From the NCBI GenBank assembly GCA_012934845.2, contig WNNJ02001872.1, positions 16,010 to 80,009 of the forward strand: 64,000 nucleotides of DNA, read 5' to 3'. The first letter of the stretch is position 1. Every line of letters starts with the position of its first letter. The translations under genes were made by a program, and so were the position numbers. This DNA is from Pomphorhynchus laevis (Eukaryota; Acanthocephala; Palaeacanthocephala; Echinorhynchida; Pomphorhynchidae). The notes below the pieces were generated by a model, which did no database searches, was not told where the DNA came from, and worked only from the letters and a program-made list of their open reading frames with translations. Below are positions 12,666 through 23,598 of this stretch, piece after piece.

Positions 12666-12824
12666 AATTGGAGCTGGATCAAGAAAGGGGAAAACTATTT
12701 GATATTTCGCTAATCTCTGTTAGCACCTTTGAGAAAATTACAAGGTTATTTTCTGAAGATGCTAACAGAAATTAGTCAAATATCAAATAAACGTTTCACC
12801 TCATTTTTGATCCAGCTCCAATAA
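12666..12824. repeat. foldback of two inverted PLE-like termini with hammerhead-like motifs
   Basis: The left arm (12666-12725, AATTGGAGCTGGATCAAG to CTGTTAGC) is an imperfect reverse complement of the right arm (12770-12824, GCTAACAGAAATTAG to TTGATCCAGCTCCAAT), with about 45 bp between. The right arm contains CTGAAGATGCTAACAGAAAT followed by TAGTCAAATATC, nearly the same as the PLE-type terminus at 42785-42845 on the minus strand. The left arm holds the mirror copy, with GCTAACAGA, GATTAGC and GAAATATC on the minus strand. It looks like a miniature foldback made from two PLE ends. Confidence 0.7.
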
Positions 12825-13839
12825 CTCGTTATCGACAATGGATAATTATCCACTATTTAATATAATAATGTACATATGAATACATTTATTATTGATACGT
12901 GACGTTGTTAAAAACGTAATTGTTGTTTACTTGGTTGATGTATATGGTCAGGCTAAAGTTAAACCTAAGTTGCAACCTGTTCCAGAGTCACTGACCTTTG
13001 AGAATCTTTCTTAACGAGATTATACCAAGAACGTCTAGATATAACGTGCATAGGACTTAGAGATAAAGATTCGAGCGAATTCTTTTCGAAGTAAACGTGA
13101 ATTCAATATTTGCCCGATATAATTGTGGTAAAACTCTGAACGTAACTTTTATATGCAATGCGTCCTAAGAATTAGCAAAATATAACAAACGTGTAAAACG
13201 TGTGGAAAAATGGACGTTTTGTACATTTATTCTTTCAAAAATTATAAGGGATCATTCAGACGGGTACACTAATGCAGTGGTCGATATAAAAAAAAAGAAA
13301 ATTGCTATTGCGTTTCGGAATGTTTTCGCTGTTAACGGACAAGACAATGGTCTGCTTAATAAAAATTTGATCCATTGATTACATGATTTTTTTCTAATGT
13401 GGGACTTATTTAAGGGTGACCCTAAAAAAGTATGTAATAATTTATTAATAAATAATTTATTAATAAATTAATATAATATATATATTATTAATTATATTAT
13501 ATTTATATATTGATAAAAATTTATAGTATTGAACAAGTATATATTATTTATAAACGAATACATGAATAAAAACACCGCACCAGCTACCTTAACTGAAATG
13601 TTTACAAGCAAGGCATATAAATAAAAATGACGATAAAAAATTCAAATATTAATTGCCGAAAATCAAAAACTTTTCTGAATTTCTCGGTATGTGCAAGCTT
13701 CATGATTGACTTTGTTCCCTTTCTTCGCAGCTCATAGTTGACAGATGTTTAAATTAGTACGATATAACAAAACAATGCGATTTTCTCGAATAAGCTGCAT
13801 GTCCATCGCTTTTTATATAAATTGTATGTAAAACGTTGC
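12825..13839. other. AT-rich stretch without gene; AT-palindromic tract
   Basis: No assignable frame. At 13437-13510 there is a dense run of TAATAAATAATTTATTAATA-type repeats with strong self-complementarity. Confidence 0.4.
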
Positions 13840-14423
13840 ATAGACTAGGCAAAGAGACACCGCAAATTGGCTATTTGCATTCATTACATGACAAATTTTC
13901 TCTAGCAGATAATTGAACATGATTTTGAATAAAGGATATGCATACATCAAAATTGATCGGCTCAAAATGCACAACAACGATCACGCAAATTTTGGGTCGG
14001 AGCCATCAAAGGCTTTTTGTTCCTGCTCAGATTCTCATGCTGAATGTAACGTAAGTGATCCTAACTCTTCGATTATATCTATGCGGTCTAAGGTTAGTGA
14101 TGATTTATTTTCTTCAAATGATGGGGAGGTACTTCCCATCATTTGTAGTTTATTCATTTTTGAATAAACTACAAAGGTACCTTTAAAGGTAATAATGTAC
14201 ATTTAAAGGTACATTATAAAGGTACAATAAAAGTACATTTTGTACCTTCGTTCATTTTTCTGAATAAAGGATAAATAGGCAAAAAAAGGAAAAAATTGCC
14301 CATAAATTAGGCAAAGAGACACCGCAAATTGGCTATTCGCATTCATTACATGACAAATTTTCTCTAGCATATAATTGAACATGATTTTAAATAAAGGATA
14401 TACATACGTCAAAATTGATCGAA
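13840..14423. repeat. direct repeat of about 115 bp (13845-13960 and 14307-14422)
   Basis: AGGCAAAGAGACACCGCAAA, TTCATTACATGACAAATTTT and AAAATTGATCG occur in the same order and spacing in both copies with a few substitutions. Between them lie a perfect 14-bp inverted repeat (14143-14156 with 14161-14174, loop TTTT) and several AAGGTAC/GTACCTT strings (14180-14250). Open frames here (an 84-residue plus frame and a 79-residue minus frame) look like chance. Confidence 0.75.
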
Positions 14424-15120
14424 TATACGAATTGCATATCACAATCAGCTGAGCTGATGAAGTTCATAATAATCTAAGCTGCCAAAGAAAACATACGGCT
14501 AACACATTTTTAGTTATGTGGGGTTTCAATATTGGGTGCTTGTTAAAAAAAACATCCTTTAGTTCCTTCATCATTTTTATCAAAAATATAAGAAATATTT
14601 AATCTTATATAATATAAGACCGGATTCGTCCATTAGAATAATCCAAATTTTGATTCGGATTCGTCTATTAGAAGAATTATTAGAAGGGATTGTAAACTTA
14701 TCCAACTTGGTCTTGAAAAAGCTATTTGAAATTTAAATCCGAGTTATTTTAAATACAGAAGAATAAATATATAGTGGAACAAATTCATAATAATAACGAA
14801 CATATTATTAATGATAAAAACAGAGACTAACTTTTCAATACCTCAAATGAAATGACAACGAAGCAAATTTAGCTCAAATGTTGAACTAAAACGATGAAAC
14901 TTATAATCCGTTACATTGAACTCATAATCCGTTACATTGTAAATGCTTTCATAATAATCAGAACATCAAATCAGAAAGTTTTTTTATAATTCCCACACTC
15001 TATAATGCAGTAATAATAACCGGTTTCCATGAATGGATATAAATGCAGTAAACTCGACTAAATTTTTAAATAGCTACAAAACCAGAAAATACAAGATATT
15101 TCACGCAGGATAGAAAATTA
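14424..15120. other. AT-rich stretch without gene
   Basis: No coding or RNA feature supported. There is a small tandem repetition near 14885-14940 (ATAATCCGTTACATTG twice). Confidence 0.35.
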
Positions 15121-15127
15121 AAACTTT

Positions 15128-15205
15128 TTGTCAGACTCGGAGTCACTCAGTGGTAAGGTGTCGTATTAGTGATTTCAAATGTGGATATTATCTCACATCA
15201 TACAA
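15128..15205 (+). repeat. possible tRNA-derived SINE relic
   Basis: The string GTCACTCAGTGGTAAGGTGT followed at the right distance by TGATTTCAAATGTGGAT resembles the A box and a decayed B box of a tRNA-like promoter. There is no intact cloverleaf, so not a functional tRNA. Low certainty. Confidence 0.3.
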
Positions 15206-15740
15206 TGAAGACTGTGAACTATAGATTTATTTTGATATTATTTATATCTGTTTTCTTATCTTACCTTGTTTTATTGAGCAATATCATTTATTAACAAAAC
15301 ATTTATTTACTATCGACTTCGCACAACAGATTAACAATCAAACGAAGTCAGCCCTGATAAAAATCATGTATTTTGCAAAAACAAACAACATTTATTGTGA
15401 ACAAAAAAAGAAATGTAATCTAAGTAAAACAATTCATAAAGTTCAACTTATTATATAATATTATATATATTTATAATAGTATAATATAATATTATTATAT
15501 TATACGGTGTTTACATTTAGCATGTAATTTCTTTAAAAATGTTTAAACAACAGTAATATAAGCCGCTTTGTACTCACAAATACTGTAACAAAATGAGCGT
15601 ATTTGAATCTATATGAAAATGTCTGATTCGGTTACCTTTCAGTGACCTAAAATGGATGCAATGAATCATTAAAATTTAGTAAATATACATTTTTCAAAAG
15701 TTGCGTTCTACTACATTTAGCTAACCTAATCTACTATTTA
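15206..15740. other. AT-rich stretch without gene
   Basis: Nothing assignable. There is an AT palindromic run at 15450-15505. Confidence 0.35.
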
Positions 15741-16258
15741 ATATAATTGTAAAATAAAAAATAAATCAAATAAATAAAAATAAAAAATTCAAATTTGAAA
15801 TAAAAGTCAATTTTATGAATTGACTAATAAATAACAGACCTTATATTCGAATAAGGATTAGAGGTCATGAGGTAATTGATGACCTCTAATCCTATCTAAT
15901 CATTTGGTAATTATCTGATTTATTAATGAATTATAAATAAATAAATAATAATTAATAAATTTAATTTTTTATAAAATAAAAAATAAAAAAATAAAAATAT
16001 ATAAAAATAAAAAAAATATAAAAAATAAAGTTAAATCAATAAATCAAAATTTAATAATTAGATAATGAATAATTGTTATAAGATATTATATAACTTATAT
16101 CAAGTTAAAATAAAAAAACATTTGAAATAAAAGTCAATTTTTATGATTTGACTACTAATAAATAACACATAATGTATCAGAATGAGAATTAGAGTTTATC
16201 ATGGGGAACTGCTATGTTATCAGGTTTCGGCGGGAGTTCATTTACCCAACAAACCAGT
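15741..16258 (-). repeat. two R1 copies in tandem, minus orientation
   Basis: Both R1 blocks show the internal sequence GAATTGACTAATAAATAACAG-like followed by GA(A/T)TTAGAG. The first copy ends near 15890 and the second near 16255, where the R1 head (minus strand CCGAAACCTGATAACA) is preserved. Between them is a low-complexity AAAATAAAA region (15965-16030). They may be two insertions or one duplicated copy. Confidence 0.6.
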
Positions 16259-16329
16259 GTGGCCAAATATTAGATAATGACGTATTTTCATATTAATTTT
16301 GATTATATAATATCATATTCAAATTCAAA

Positions 16330-17345
16330 GTATACCGCTTAGCACAAATGGTGGAAATCGGTTATTGGTTATTGTATGCATTTGAATTATTTTATAACAA
16401 TTAAAAAAAACAAATATGATGTATTCCAATCGTATTAGAATATATTTTCCTTTTTTCTTAAGTAGATCGATATATTCGTAAATTAAATTTTATGAAAATC
16501 AAATGATCAAGCAAATTAAAATCGAATCAATGCAGTAAACCAATGAATCTTTTTCTTATAAATCAGATCAGATCAGATTTTGTAAGTTGTACAGTCCCAT
16601 AGGAATTGTACATCTTAGGAAAGCAGAAGATTGCAAAATTAAACAATTTAAAGTATTTAGAACAAATATGATGTATTCGAATAGAATTAGAATCTGTTTT
16701 CTCTTTGCCTTGAATAGATCGATATATTCGTAAATAAAATTTAATAAAAATTAAATGATAAGCAAATTAAAACTTGAGCAGTGCAGTAAACAAATAAGTA
16801 CAATATTGCAAAATTATAAAAGTCAATTACAATAGAATTATATTTTTTATATAAAGCTATATAACATATTATTTTCATATTCATTTTAATACAAATTATA
16901 TTTTTTATATAAACTGTCAAACTATTTTTTTACATTGAGAAGGTGTATACAAAAATATTCAAAACAAACAAAATCAAGTTTAATAAGTGATTGTTCTGTA
17001 GTTAATAACAAATATTTCTTATAAATCAGATCAGATTTTTTAATCAGATCAAATAACTGAGTAATGAATTAAAAAAATTATAGTATTTATATTTATATCA
17101 AGTAAAAATTTAGAATTGAAATACAAATAATTGAAGAATTCCTGTACTGTGAAAATTTTAAGAAAACCACAATAGGAAAGGATATATATTTCAATGCTAA
17201 AATAATTCCTTTGCAACAATTGAGCTAAATATCTTAATTATTTTTCCCGTCTCTATTGATTGTGCTCCTGCAATGTTGCAAAAAAATGAGGATTTTTTGC
17301 TTTTCTAAAACACAATACATTCGCACCTGCATAGCATTAATGGTT
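16330..17345. repeat. diverged duplication, shared with 34785-35330
   Basis: The end of this segment (17020-17340: TCAGATCAGATT, ATGAGGATTTTTTGCTTTTC, ACACAATACATTCGCACxT) matches 35010-35320 closely. The beginning (16333-16560) matches 34787-35010. Compared with the 35-kb copy, this one carries extra sequence in the middle, including a second partial copy of its own first part (16660-16800). An R1 copy lies near both segments (ending about 75 bp before this one and about 160 bp before the other), so they may belong to one larger repeat unit. No coding signal: the short open frames at 17256 and 35250 come from the same non-conserved frame. Confidence 0.75.
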
Positions 17346-17359
17346 TTCTACATTAATGG

Positions 17360-17565
17360 TTTTCTACGTCAAGATAAAGGAACCAAGCTTTTAGTTTGCT
17401 TTTCGGCACAGAAGTCCGTTGACTGTCACGTCGGAGAGCATTAACGCGCTTCTTTGAATTACAATAAGAAGTAAATGTTTGTTAAAGAAATGAGGCTACA
17501 ATCCTCCAAAGAAATGGAGTCTAGAAGACTTTACCAATTGCTAGCTTATTTGAGTGACATTTATA
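17360..17565 (-). mobile_element. LINE-A fragment
   Basis: GGAACCAAGCTTTTxxTTTG, GTCCGTTGxCTGTCACGTCG and GAGCATTAAC(A/G)CGCTTCTT recur here and at 19262-19345, the stretch between endonuclease and RT of the minus-strand LINE-A. It lies beyond the 3' end of the main LINE-A copy (17690), so it is a separate insertion or a rearranged piece. Confidence 0.6.
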
Positions 17566-17689
17566 GCCGAATGAATGACCTTAGTGTTTCCATTTAACAG
17601 AAGAATATCAACATATTAAAATGTTGTGAAAAGCTACACACGTTAAGAGAAAAGTTAGACCTCTGGTGTTAAAGAAATAATAGAAGTAA

Positions 17690-19400
17690 CAACAACAACA
17701 ATTTCTTGACAAGAAAAAACAATATAGAAGAGTTCTTCCATTAAAATGGAAAAAATGGAGGTCTCTTTCCAGGGAGTCCGGCCTAGAAAACCCTCCGAAA
17801 AATGCGATCCCTATACATCCTCAGAACGTGTCCTAGTCACATCAGCTGACTTTCTTCGATGTAGAGAAGCAGCGACTAAAATCTGAGTTCATCCTGATGA
17901 CCGAATTCTTTAACTTATCTCTAAGTTTAAGACCGGCCACAGCGCGAAGGTACCTCATTTCGGTCGCCTGTGTCCGTGATGTTATCCTTTCGATCAAAAC
18001 CCAATGTTCATGACCATAGGTAAAGATAGAAACAAAGTTTGCGTGGTAAAACGAATGCTTCGTCCAAAGACTCCACTCCCGCTTCACTACGAAAGACCTG
18101 TATAGAGAAGGCATAGCTGCGTTAGCTGCACAAATTCGCTTCTCAATCTTCTTAATGTTCCTGCCGTCCCTCAAGAACAATACCCCAAGATACTTGAAAC
18201 CTCCACATCAGGAAGAATTTTTTCTCCTTTCCGGATTGACATTGGCATCTGAATCTTAGACAAACACATATAGACAGTCTTGGGGGTACTAAGCAACATC
18301 CATGCCGCTTTGAATTCCATCGTAAATCGATCTAGTGAGCATTGTAAGTCCTCAGGACAAGAAGACAACAAAACAACGTCATGAGCATAATGCAAAGATG
18401 GTATACTGATGGAATCGAACTGATGACCGATATCCATTAGAGCATCCCGTCTCGAAATTTTGTCCGTGTAAACAAGGAAGGAAAATGGAAACAAAGGACA
18501 TCCCTGACGAAACCCATGGCCTACTAAAATGAGTGAGACTTTGAATCTAGAACACGAACACAACTCATACGTTGTTCATACATAGAACGCACAGCTACCC
18601 GAAGAGAGTGTGGTACTCCATACTCCCTTAGTACCTTTCACAACCTCTCTCGCGGAAATCGGTCGAACGCCTTCTCCAAATTAACAAAACAAATGTAGAC
18701 CGGTTATGCAAACTCCCAAGACCTTTTAAATAGCTAAGAGAGTAAAGAGCTGATCCGTAGTTCCATAGCCTAAACGAAAGCCGAATTGTTCCTATTGCGA
18801 CTGTCCCTCAACTATAGAATGTATCCTTAACTCAAGAATCGTAGCAAATAGCTTACCAGTTTGGCTAAGAATAGTGATGTCCCAAAAATGGAACACACTC
18901 TTGGGTCCCTTTTCTTAAAGATCAGTACCACTACCCAGTTCGCCACAAACTAGCAACCTTGCCCGACTTCAATGCAACATTGAAAATCCGTGTTAGCCAC
19001 TGTATACCAACAAAGTCGAGAGCCTTAAAAGCTTCAGGTCGAATTTCGTCTACTCTAGAAGACTTGCCATTACGAAGTTTTTTTGACAACAACAATGACT
19101 TCTTCCAAAAAGATATGCTCCTCCGTTGGTTCCAAAGGCTCTACTTCTACATGAGTAGGAATATCCATCGTATTGGGGATAGTCGTAAAATGCTCTTTCT
19201 AACAGCTAAGTATTCCTTGACTGCTGGAAAAATACGCCTCTTCATGTGGCTTTGCCACGATTTAGGAACCAAGCTTTTGATTTTGCTTTTCCACAAGGTA
19301 GTCCGTTGGCTGTCACGTCGTAGAGCATTAACACGCTTCTTCTAATTACGAGCAGAATAAAAGGCGTTGTTAAAGGAACGAGACTACAATCCTCTATAGA
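17690..19400 (-). mobile_element. LINE-A copy: reverse transcriptase to 3' end
   Basis: On the minus strand the RT reads from about 19170 down. HGFRQGCPLFPFSFLVYTDK (18510-18440) is motif B and HYAHDVVLLSSCPEDL (18390-18340) is a decayed F-A-D-D motif C. Then come SLYRSFVVKREWSLWTKHSF (about 18090) and MRYLRAVAGLKLRDK (about 17950), the well-conserved C-terminal block of this LINE. The 3' end is near 17690, marked by TTTCTTGACAAG and an (AAC) run. The family has an EEP endonuclease in the copy at 29.0 kb; this copy is 5' truncated and broken. Clade uncertain, perhaps RTE-like. Confidence 0.75.
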
Positions 19401-19404
19401 AATG

Positions 19405-19650
19405 AAGTAGGCACTCAGTAACAACCTTGCCCGACTTCAATGCAACGTTGAAGATATGTGTTAGCCACTTCATGCCAACAAAGTCGAGAGCCTTAAAAGC
19501 TTTAGGTCGAATCTTGTCTACTCTAGAAAACTTGCCATTACGAAGTTTTTTAACAACAGCAATGACATCTTCCAAAGAGATGAGCTCTTCCGTTGGTTCT
19601 ACAGGCTCTACTTCTACAATAGAAGGTATATCCATCCGATTAAGGAATAA
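19405..19650 (-). mobile_element. second LINE-A fragment (RT entry region)
   Basis: Minus-strand text MDIPSIVEVEPVEPTEELIS followed by VDKIRPKAFKALDFVGMKWL duplicates 18945-19165 of the neighbouring copy and the plus-strand 30505-30790 (MPSLVEVEPLEPTEE). It sits directly upstream (in LINE sense) of the longer piece, so a stretch is present twice in tandem. A 40-bp scrap of the next LINE-A segment lies at 19966-20005, out of order. Confidence 0.7.
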
Positions 19651-19654
19651 ATGA

Positions 19655-19965
19655 TCTTTGAAGATCATTTCTTAAAAGATCCGGATGAGTATCTGATTCA
19701 AAGTGAGTCTGAAAAAGTTGTAAATTACTTGGAAAATTTATCAAATTCATTTGATGGATATTTTATAAAAGGAGTTCTCGAAACCTCTGAAAAATGGATA
19801 ATTAATTCATACTCATTTGATATGAATTATATGTCGGATGACGAAAAGTTGAAACAAGACCTTATTGAATGGCGGGTAAATCGTGCTGTTGAAATTCTGT
19901 TTAAAATCAAAACTCCTGAAGAATATTTGTGCTCCGCAAAAGTCATGTTTACACAACTTAGTGAA
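19655..19965 (+). pseudogene. hAT-type (ZBED5-like) transposase C-terminal fragment
   Basis: The plus strand encodes LENLSNSFDGYFIKGVLETS, EKWIINSYSFDMNYMSDDEK, RVNRAVEILFKIKTPEEYLC and KVMFTQLSERVANSL. This is the order seen before the hAT dimerisation region in ZBED5/FAM200-like proteins: L..SFD.YF, W..NP(F/Y), the F(K)..(S/T)L.E(F/Y)W equivalent, then the (F/Y)P.LS..A stretch. The match ends just before the terminal block, where the frame runs into LINE-A sequence. Inverted-repeat ends and an N-terminal part are absent, so this is a captured scrap. Its frame is still fully open over about 100 codons, which is unusual here and may mean recent arrival. Confidence 0.7.
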
Positions 19966-20005
19966 AGAGTAGCAAATAGCCTATCAGTTTGGCTAAGAAT
20001 AGCGG

Positions 20006-20229
20006 TATAAGCATGGTGATATAGTGATATAAGCATGCTCATGTCATTCGCAAAGATTTATCCAAATCTAAGTTTGAAAATTTTTGCAATTTAGACAAAA
20101 TCTAGAAATTGCTTAAATGCACATCCAAACATATGATTGACTGTTAGCAACAAAGTGTTACGTTTTGAAAAATTTATTAGCAATAAGCAGGAACAAAAGA
20201 CTCATTAAATTTGGAGTAAATTTTATTTT
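20006..20229. other. spacer without gene
   Basis: Short AT-rich interval between LINE-A/hAT debris and the next LINE. Nothing recognised. Confidence 0.4.
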
Positions 20230-21110
20230 TTTATTTTTGTCACTAAATTATGATTAAACTCAATAACTGACTTGGTAATAGACCAATACTCTGTGCCGTA
20301 CATGGTCACAGGGCGTGTGATTGAGCGATAGATCTTTGACTTTAGATTGTTTTTAATTCGACGGTCACAAACAACATCTATCGCCCTAGCCATTTTGTCT
20401 ACGCTGGGTTTATTCGCGCCGTGATTTCATAAGTCAGGTCGCCACTTGCCGAAAGTATGGTTTCGAGGTACTTGAACTTGTCCGTACTTCTCAAATCAAT
20501 GCCGTTGATGTTGATGTGCCTCTTTTCTGTAGGTCTGTTATTAGGTATTCGGTTTTGCTTAGGTTAAGTCGTAGTCCAAATTGAGTAAGTCGATTATTCC
20601 AGACTTGAGTTGATTCCTTTGGGTCTTTTTGTCCTTCGCCAGCCAGACAGCTTCTGCGTATAGAATTGTATGAGAAATCGGTGTACAGATATCACCCATT
20701 TTACGTCGATAACTGATCTGAATAAGGTCGGTGGAGAGCATTTCCCTGATAGACGAACACTAATATTTGAAATGGCTGTGACATCCCAGCTGCACTTGAA
20801 CCCGGCTTTCGGCGTTCTGGTAGAGTAGCATCACCCATAGGTTAGATGATCTGGAACTTGATGCTATCGCAGTGCATTCCATATTAATTCATGAAGGGCA
20901 CGGTCGAAAGCTTTCTCCAAGTCCAAGTATGCAACATGGAGTAGCTGATTTTAATCAAGGTATTTTTCAAATGTCAGTCGTGCTGGGTGTATACCATCAG
21001 CAGTGCCACAATTCTTGACGAATCCTGTTTGGTTTATGGTGATATCAACAATGTCACGATACGCTTGTCTATGATACGCTGGAACATTTTCATAGTTTAC
21101 GAGATCAATC
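20230..21110 (-). mobile_element. RTE-like LINE reverse transcriptase fragment
   Basis: The minus strand shows, in order: a decayed motif around GTADGIHT (about 20990), LHTWTWRKLSTVPFMN where LDLEKAFD is expected (about 20940-20890), MLLYQNAESRVQVQ (about 20840-20800), TILYAEAVWLAKDKK (the L(Y)ADD equivalent, 20670-20630), then CDRRIKNNLKSKIYRSITRP followed by YGTEYW (20370-20290). This is the RT and C-terminal block of a common invertebrate LINE with the CDRR...LKSKIYR..(V/I)RP..(L/M)YG.E.W signature. It is separate from LINE-A, broken and truncated at both ends. Confidence 0.7.
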
Positions 21111-21423
21111 GAATTGCTCTGCCAACCGCTCAGGATTCTATGCTAATCAGTGATCTTGTTGAAGAAACTGTTTATTTTGTCATAAAAAATTATCATTAAA
21201 AACTCTATAAGTGCCTTGAACCTTAGCTTAAATAATTCATTGAACGTATTTTGAGGGGTGCTGGAACATATCAAAAAAATTGGGTATTGGGTATACAAGG
21301 CGTGGGAATCACTGATCTATAGGTATTTTAGAAAAAGCGTATCGGATCACATTTTAGAAATGTATTATTTGCATCCACATTTGGTCGTTTCAGTATATAA
21401 CCGTTGGATGGTCACTTTAATCC

Positions 21424-21511
21424 TTATACAAATACTTCAGCAATATCTTTAAGTCGTGTAAACGCGAGACGGTAATATGCAAAACCAATCAAATGAAGAT
21501 ATGGCTCGCAT
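21424..21511 (+). repeat. PLE-A 5' direct repeat, outer copy
   Basis: About 80 bp here (ATACAAATACTTCAGCAATA ... CAAAACCAATCAAATGAAG) recur at 21648-21734 inside the start of the PLE-A coding region with about ten differences. PLEs typically insert as partial tandem copies (pseudo-LTRs), so this is likely the remainder of an upstream, head-to-tail unit. Confidence 0.75.
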
Positions 21512-21600
21512 TTGCAAAATATGGTTTAATTTCATGATTGGCATACTCAAAAGAATGCTAACGATTCATAAATTCATATATTTATAAAATGAAAGCATAA

Positions 21601-23313
21601 ATGTATATAGAAAATATAAAGTTTATTAGTTATTCACATCACATGCAATACAAATACAAACACTTCAGCAATATATTCAAGTCGTGTAATCGCGCGACAG
21701 TAATATGCAAAACCAATCAAATGAAGCTCTGTGGTAAACAAATTCATACTACGACGCTAAATGGTCTACCGTTAAAACATCTACGCAGATTCAATAAGCC
21801 AAACAAAATGTGCTACACAACGAATAAAATACCACTTAATTACTCTAATGTTATGAATCTATCGAACACGCCATTGTCGACTGAAACGTTGGAAACTATC
21901 TCACTTGGTTTAAACTACGTTCCTTTTCCACGGGATTTTCCGCGTACTGAACTGATCACGTCGATTAAATACGCAGCTGTGGAATCGTTGAAAGACGTTA
22001 ATGCTGCTGACCGAAAGCCGATAATCGACTCGATCAACCGGAACGTTATAAATCCGTATGTTACAATACCGCCAAATAGCTACGAGGGTTCTAACACAAA
22101 AAGCTCCTTTTGGAATGTAGTCAAACAACTAAAACAGAACAAGGAGATCAAAATATGTAATGCCGATAAAGGTAATAAAGTGGTCGTCTGGAATACAATC
22201 GATTATGACGCGGAAGCCCTCAGACACCTAGAGTCTGATACTTATACACAAATAACAAACGACGAACACCAAGCTATAATCAAGAGGGTAAGCGATACAA
22301 TTGACAGAAGGTTTAAAGATTCATCGATCGCGAAACAACTCAAAGTTAATAGTCCAAAGCCTGAGAAGTTCTATATGCTTCCAAAAGTACACAAAGCTAT
22401 ACGATCGGTGCGTGGGCGCCCAATAATATCCAACATAGGAACAGCCACCGACAAGCTCTCAAAATGGCTACACAATGAGTTGTTCCTGGTGCTTAGAAGC
22501 ATGCCATCATATATTGGAAGCACCGACGAATTCCTACGTATTCTTGACAGATCAAAGAGCAACATCAAAGGCAACAATATGGCAACCTTTGACGTAGAGT
22601 CTCTATTTACAAGCATTGACACGAACATGGGCATCGAAGCGATAAAAGCTTTTCTTACAACAGCGGGATGGGACGAGAGTCAGATACATGACATTTGCGA
22701 ACTTCTGGAGGTTATACTAACATGTAATACATTCAGCTATAAGGACAAGCTTTTTCATCAACTCAAGGGAACAGCTATGGGGACACCCGTAGGTCCTACA
22801 TACGCAAGCCTCTACGTAGCCTACAATGAAAACAATTTTCTTGCAAGTCATCCTATAAAACCAACATTATGGGTACGCTACGTCGACGATATCATCATAT
22901 CATGGTCACACTCCACATCCGACTTAATTAAGTTATGTGAGTCTCTAAATAAATGCTCTGAGTTGAAATTTACACCTGACAACCAAGATGATAAAGAAGT
23001 TATATTCCTGGACTGTCTGCTATATAAATCGCAATTTGGCAGAGTGGAAACCAAAAGCTACTCCAAATTCGATGGTATGAAATCATATGAACACGCAAAG
23101 AGTGGACATCCCTCTGCAATGAAACGACTCATAATTCGAAACGAAGTGTATCGAATTAGAAAAATATGCTCTCAAAAAACTGACTTTATGCATTGCATCG
23201 AAACAACGAAAGAGCGATTCATCGAGCGAGGCTATACGAGACAGCAAATTGAGAGGCAAATTCAGTATGAATGGAGTAAGTCGAGGAAAGAGTTATTGCA
23301 GTTCACATGGTGA
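21601..23313 (+). CDS. PLE-A reverse transcriptase (570 aa, intact frame)
   Basis: This frame encodes the reverse transcriptase of a Penelope-like element. Landmarks: LSNTPLSTETLETISLGLNY at 86-105, ICNADKGNKVVV at 185-196, FYMLPKVHK at 257-265, GRPIISNIGTATDKLSKWL at 272-290, ATFDVESLFTSID at 328-340 (motif A Asp), LKGTAMGTPVGPTYASLYV at 388-406 (motif B), WVRYVDDIII at 424-433 (motif C, YVDD intact) and GHPSAMKRLI at 502-511. The 5' start is uncertain: ATG 21601 is the first in frame, and the duplicated 5' sequence begins within it. All catalytic Asp residues are present and there is no internal stop, the best preserved coding unit here, so the copy may be young. The GIY-YIG endonuclease expected downstream in canonical PLEs is not visible. 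It could be an endonuclease-less type or carry a deletion. Confidence 0.9.
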   Translation: MYIENIKFISYSHHMQYKYKHFSNIFKSCNRATVICKTNQMKLCGKQIHTTTLNGLPLKHLRRFNKPNKMCYTTNKIPLNYSNVMNLSNTPLSTETLETISLGLNYVPFPRDFPRTELITSIKYAAVESLKDVNAADRKPIIDSINRNVINPYVTIPPNSYEGSNTKSSFWNVVKQLKQNKEIKICNADKGNKVVVWNTIDYDAEALRHLESDTYTQITNDEHQAIIKRVSDTIDRRFKDSSIAKQLKVNSPKPEKFYMLPKVHKAIRSVRGRPIISNIGTATDKLSKWLHNELFLVLRSMPSYIGSTDEFLRILDRSKSNIKGNNMATFDVESLFTSIDTNMGIEAIKAFLTTAGWDESQIHDICELLEVILTCNTFSYKDKLFHQLKGTAMGTPVGPTYASLYVAYNENNFLASHPIKPTLWVRYVDDIIISWSHSTSDLIKLCESLNKCSELKFTPDNQDDKEVIFLDCLLYKSQFGRVETKSYSKFDGMKSYEHAKSGHPSAMKRLIIRNEVYRIRKICSQKTDFMHCIETTKERFIERGYTRQQIERQIQYEWSKSRKELLQFTW

Positions 23314-23549
23314 CAAATTCGTCTCATAAAATAGAGACTATTCTGATAAATACCGAGCATCTCCGCAAGAAGAAAGAAAAATTCTGGATCGGACAACTCA
23401 TGACCGATCTGTCGCTCAACACCAATGACCATCTATTTTTCGAATTCAAAGAAAAAGTTAAAGAAAACAAAAAAGAAGAAAAAGAAAATGCGTTAAATTC
23501 TTTCAGAGCATTGACGCACTTATACACGACACACTTCCCGTTGCAGTAA
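23307..23549 (+). CDS. short frame after PLE-A RT, possible remnant of the C-terminal tail
   Basis: An 80-residue frame whose ATG overlaps the RT stop (ATGGTGA, 7-nt overlap). The text EHLRKKKEKFWIGQLMTDL resembles the last helix of PLE GIY-YIG domains (the E..W...L segment that precedes P.GLN). It is followed by a Lys/Glu-rich tail. It may be the C-terminal remnant left after loss of most of the endonuclease, or a genuine second product. I favour the first; the short overlap makes translation by reinitiation possible but nothing shows it. Confidence 0.45.
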   Translation: MVTNSSHKIETILINTEHLRKKKEKFWIGQLMTDLSLNTNDHLFFEFKEKVKENKKEEKENALNSFRALTHLYTTHFPLQ

Positions 23550-23598
23550 TATCTATATAACAAAAACAGCGTATTGTAATTATAATTCGATGTTGTAG

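Noticed and set aside
13913-14442. Frames of 84 (plus) and 79 (minus) residues
   Set aside because: They lie over a direct repeat and a hairpin, show no motif, and differ between the two repeat copies.
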